Shown: in pieces, positions 63,531 to 64,000 of the stretch
Layout: the number at the start of each line of letters is the position of its first letter
How positions within the stretch are numbered: the stretch's first letter is position 1
Assembly (NCBI GenBank): GCA_027858965.1
Contig: JAQIBS010000089.1
Coordinates: 18,639-82,638 of the forward strand
From: Kiritimatiellia bacterium
GTDB lineage: Bacteria; Verrucomicrobiota; Kiritimatiellia; RFP12; UBA1067
Direction: 5' to 3'
DNA: 64,000 bases
Translations under genes and position numbers: made by a program
Notes under the pieces: model-generated
The model's input: the letters and a program-made list of their open reading frames with translations, nothing else
What the model was told of the DNA's origin: nothing
The model's database searches: none

Positions 63531-64000
63531 CTTTATCTCCATTTCATTATTTATTTTGATTCTATACTGATCCAAAGAAGATTGCAACAATGCATATGAA
63601 TGTTTCTTGCCAAATCAGTAAAAGGCAAAACAGTTGACAAAATATCAACGTAAAGTTACTTTACTAATAATTCCAAATTTTTTCTTTGTGTCCTTTGCGG
63701 TCTTTTGTGGATAATTATTAGCGTAGCAACCAGCCGTCGCTCCGCAAGCGCAGCTATGGTGGTCAAGATGACATCATGTTAATCCTGGAAAACGAAGCGC
63801 AGCGCAGTAAGGCCACCCTTGTGGTGGCCGTGATCCCGCATCGCGGGAGAGCGGCAATCATGTCAAAAAAAGTTGCCTTGTCTGCGTGCAACGCACAGGC
63901 AGGCGACTATGTTGCGCTACGTTTTTCATAGTTAAAATCATTTATATTTGTCCCAAAAGGTCGCTAGTTTACGGCTGTTCCGAATCATGCTTTAGTTGCT
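63531..64000. other. Repeat-rich terminal spacer
   Basis: No gene is seen. The stems GGCCACC-CTTGT-GGTGGCC (about 63811-63829) and TCCCGC-ATC-GCGGGA (about 63834-63848) are present. The 33 nt at 63873-63905 are an exact inverted copy of 41938-41970. 63680-63735 echoes the tail of family F at 9805-9848 (TGTGGATAATTA). Confidence 0.65.

Overview
The window looks like chromosomal DNA from an anaerobic, Gram-negative bacterium of the PVC superphylum, most likely Kiritimatiellota or Lentisphaerota. This is inferred from gene content, not from a marker gene. The pointers are two large secreted DUF5060-type glycoside hydrolases, a very large DUF2723 membrane protein with TPRs, a TIGR03663/Agl23-type membrane protein, a NuoE-NuoF fusion of the electron-bifurcating type, CotH and TSP3-like surface modules of verrucomicrobial flavour, TolC/HlyD proteins (so an outer membrane is present), and c-di-AMP synthesis. 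No rRNA, tRNA, CRISPR array or complete transposon was seen.

Layout. 0.1-8.1 kb (minus strand): dprA-topA-xerC-polA, a DNA-processing block. 8.3-14.2 kb: corA, a repeat-rich gap, a hicB with a broken hicA, and hrpA. 14.3-22.5 kb (plus): VTC polyphosphate polymerase, DUF4956 membrane protein, HlyD adaptor, TolC-like lipoprotein and a giant CotH-kinase protein, behind a promoter region with a 24-bp palindrome and three PhoB/PhoP-like direct repeats. 22.8-30.0 kb (minus): flippase-like protein, Agl23-like protein and DUF2723 protein, a probable envelope glycan cluster. 30.5-35.8 kb: a Gfo/Idh/MocA oxidoreductase, a dinD remnant and a DUF5060 hydrolase. 36.0-38.6 kb: queF-queC-queD-queE (7-deazaguanine synthesis). 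38.9-41.2 kb: NuoE-NuoF fusion. 41.6-46.3 kb: cupin, iron alcohol dehydrogenase, DUF2851 protein and EamA transporter. 46.7-57.2 kb (minus): CBS-DRTGG pyrophosphatase, ftsH, folP, cdaA, cdaR, ftsK and a RodZ-like protein. 57.3-63.5 kb: an orphan membrane protein, a sugar transferase, a second DUF5060 hydrolase with a secreted partner, and a Card1/DUF1887-type nuclease.

The most unusual property is the spacer DNA. Almost every longer gap is built from interspersed repeats that recur across the window. Family A (5 copies, about 120 nt) has a terminal stem whose two arms change together between copies, followed by a second hairpin. Family J (TTCTAAAGTGCGAGAG-like arrays) lies downstream of genes, always in the sense orientation. 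Family H has long GTTGAAA/TTTCAAC arms. Family E carries the same 8-codon mini-ORF (MRRKHDVI) upstream of two unrelated genes. Family B is a REP-like double hairpin, and family F is a 'ttgcgcctttgcgcc' block. The repeats commonly start or end within 0-10 nt of start or stop codons.

The best candidate for an undescribed protein system is the VTC-DUF4956-HlyD-TolC-CotH locus. It pairs a polyphosphate polymerase and a kinase-like surface protein with an envelope-spanning adaptor and outer-membrane channel, but has no visible ABC ATPase.
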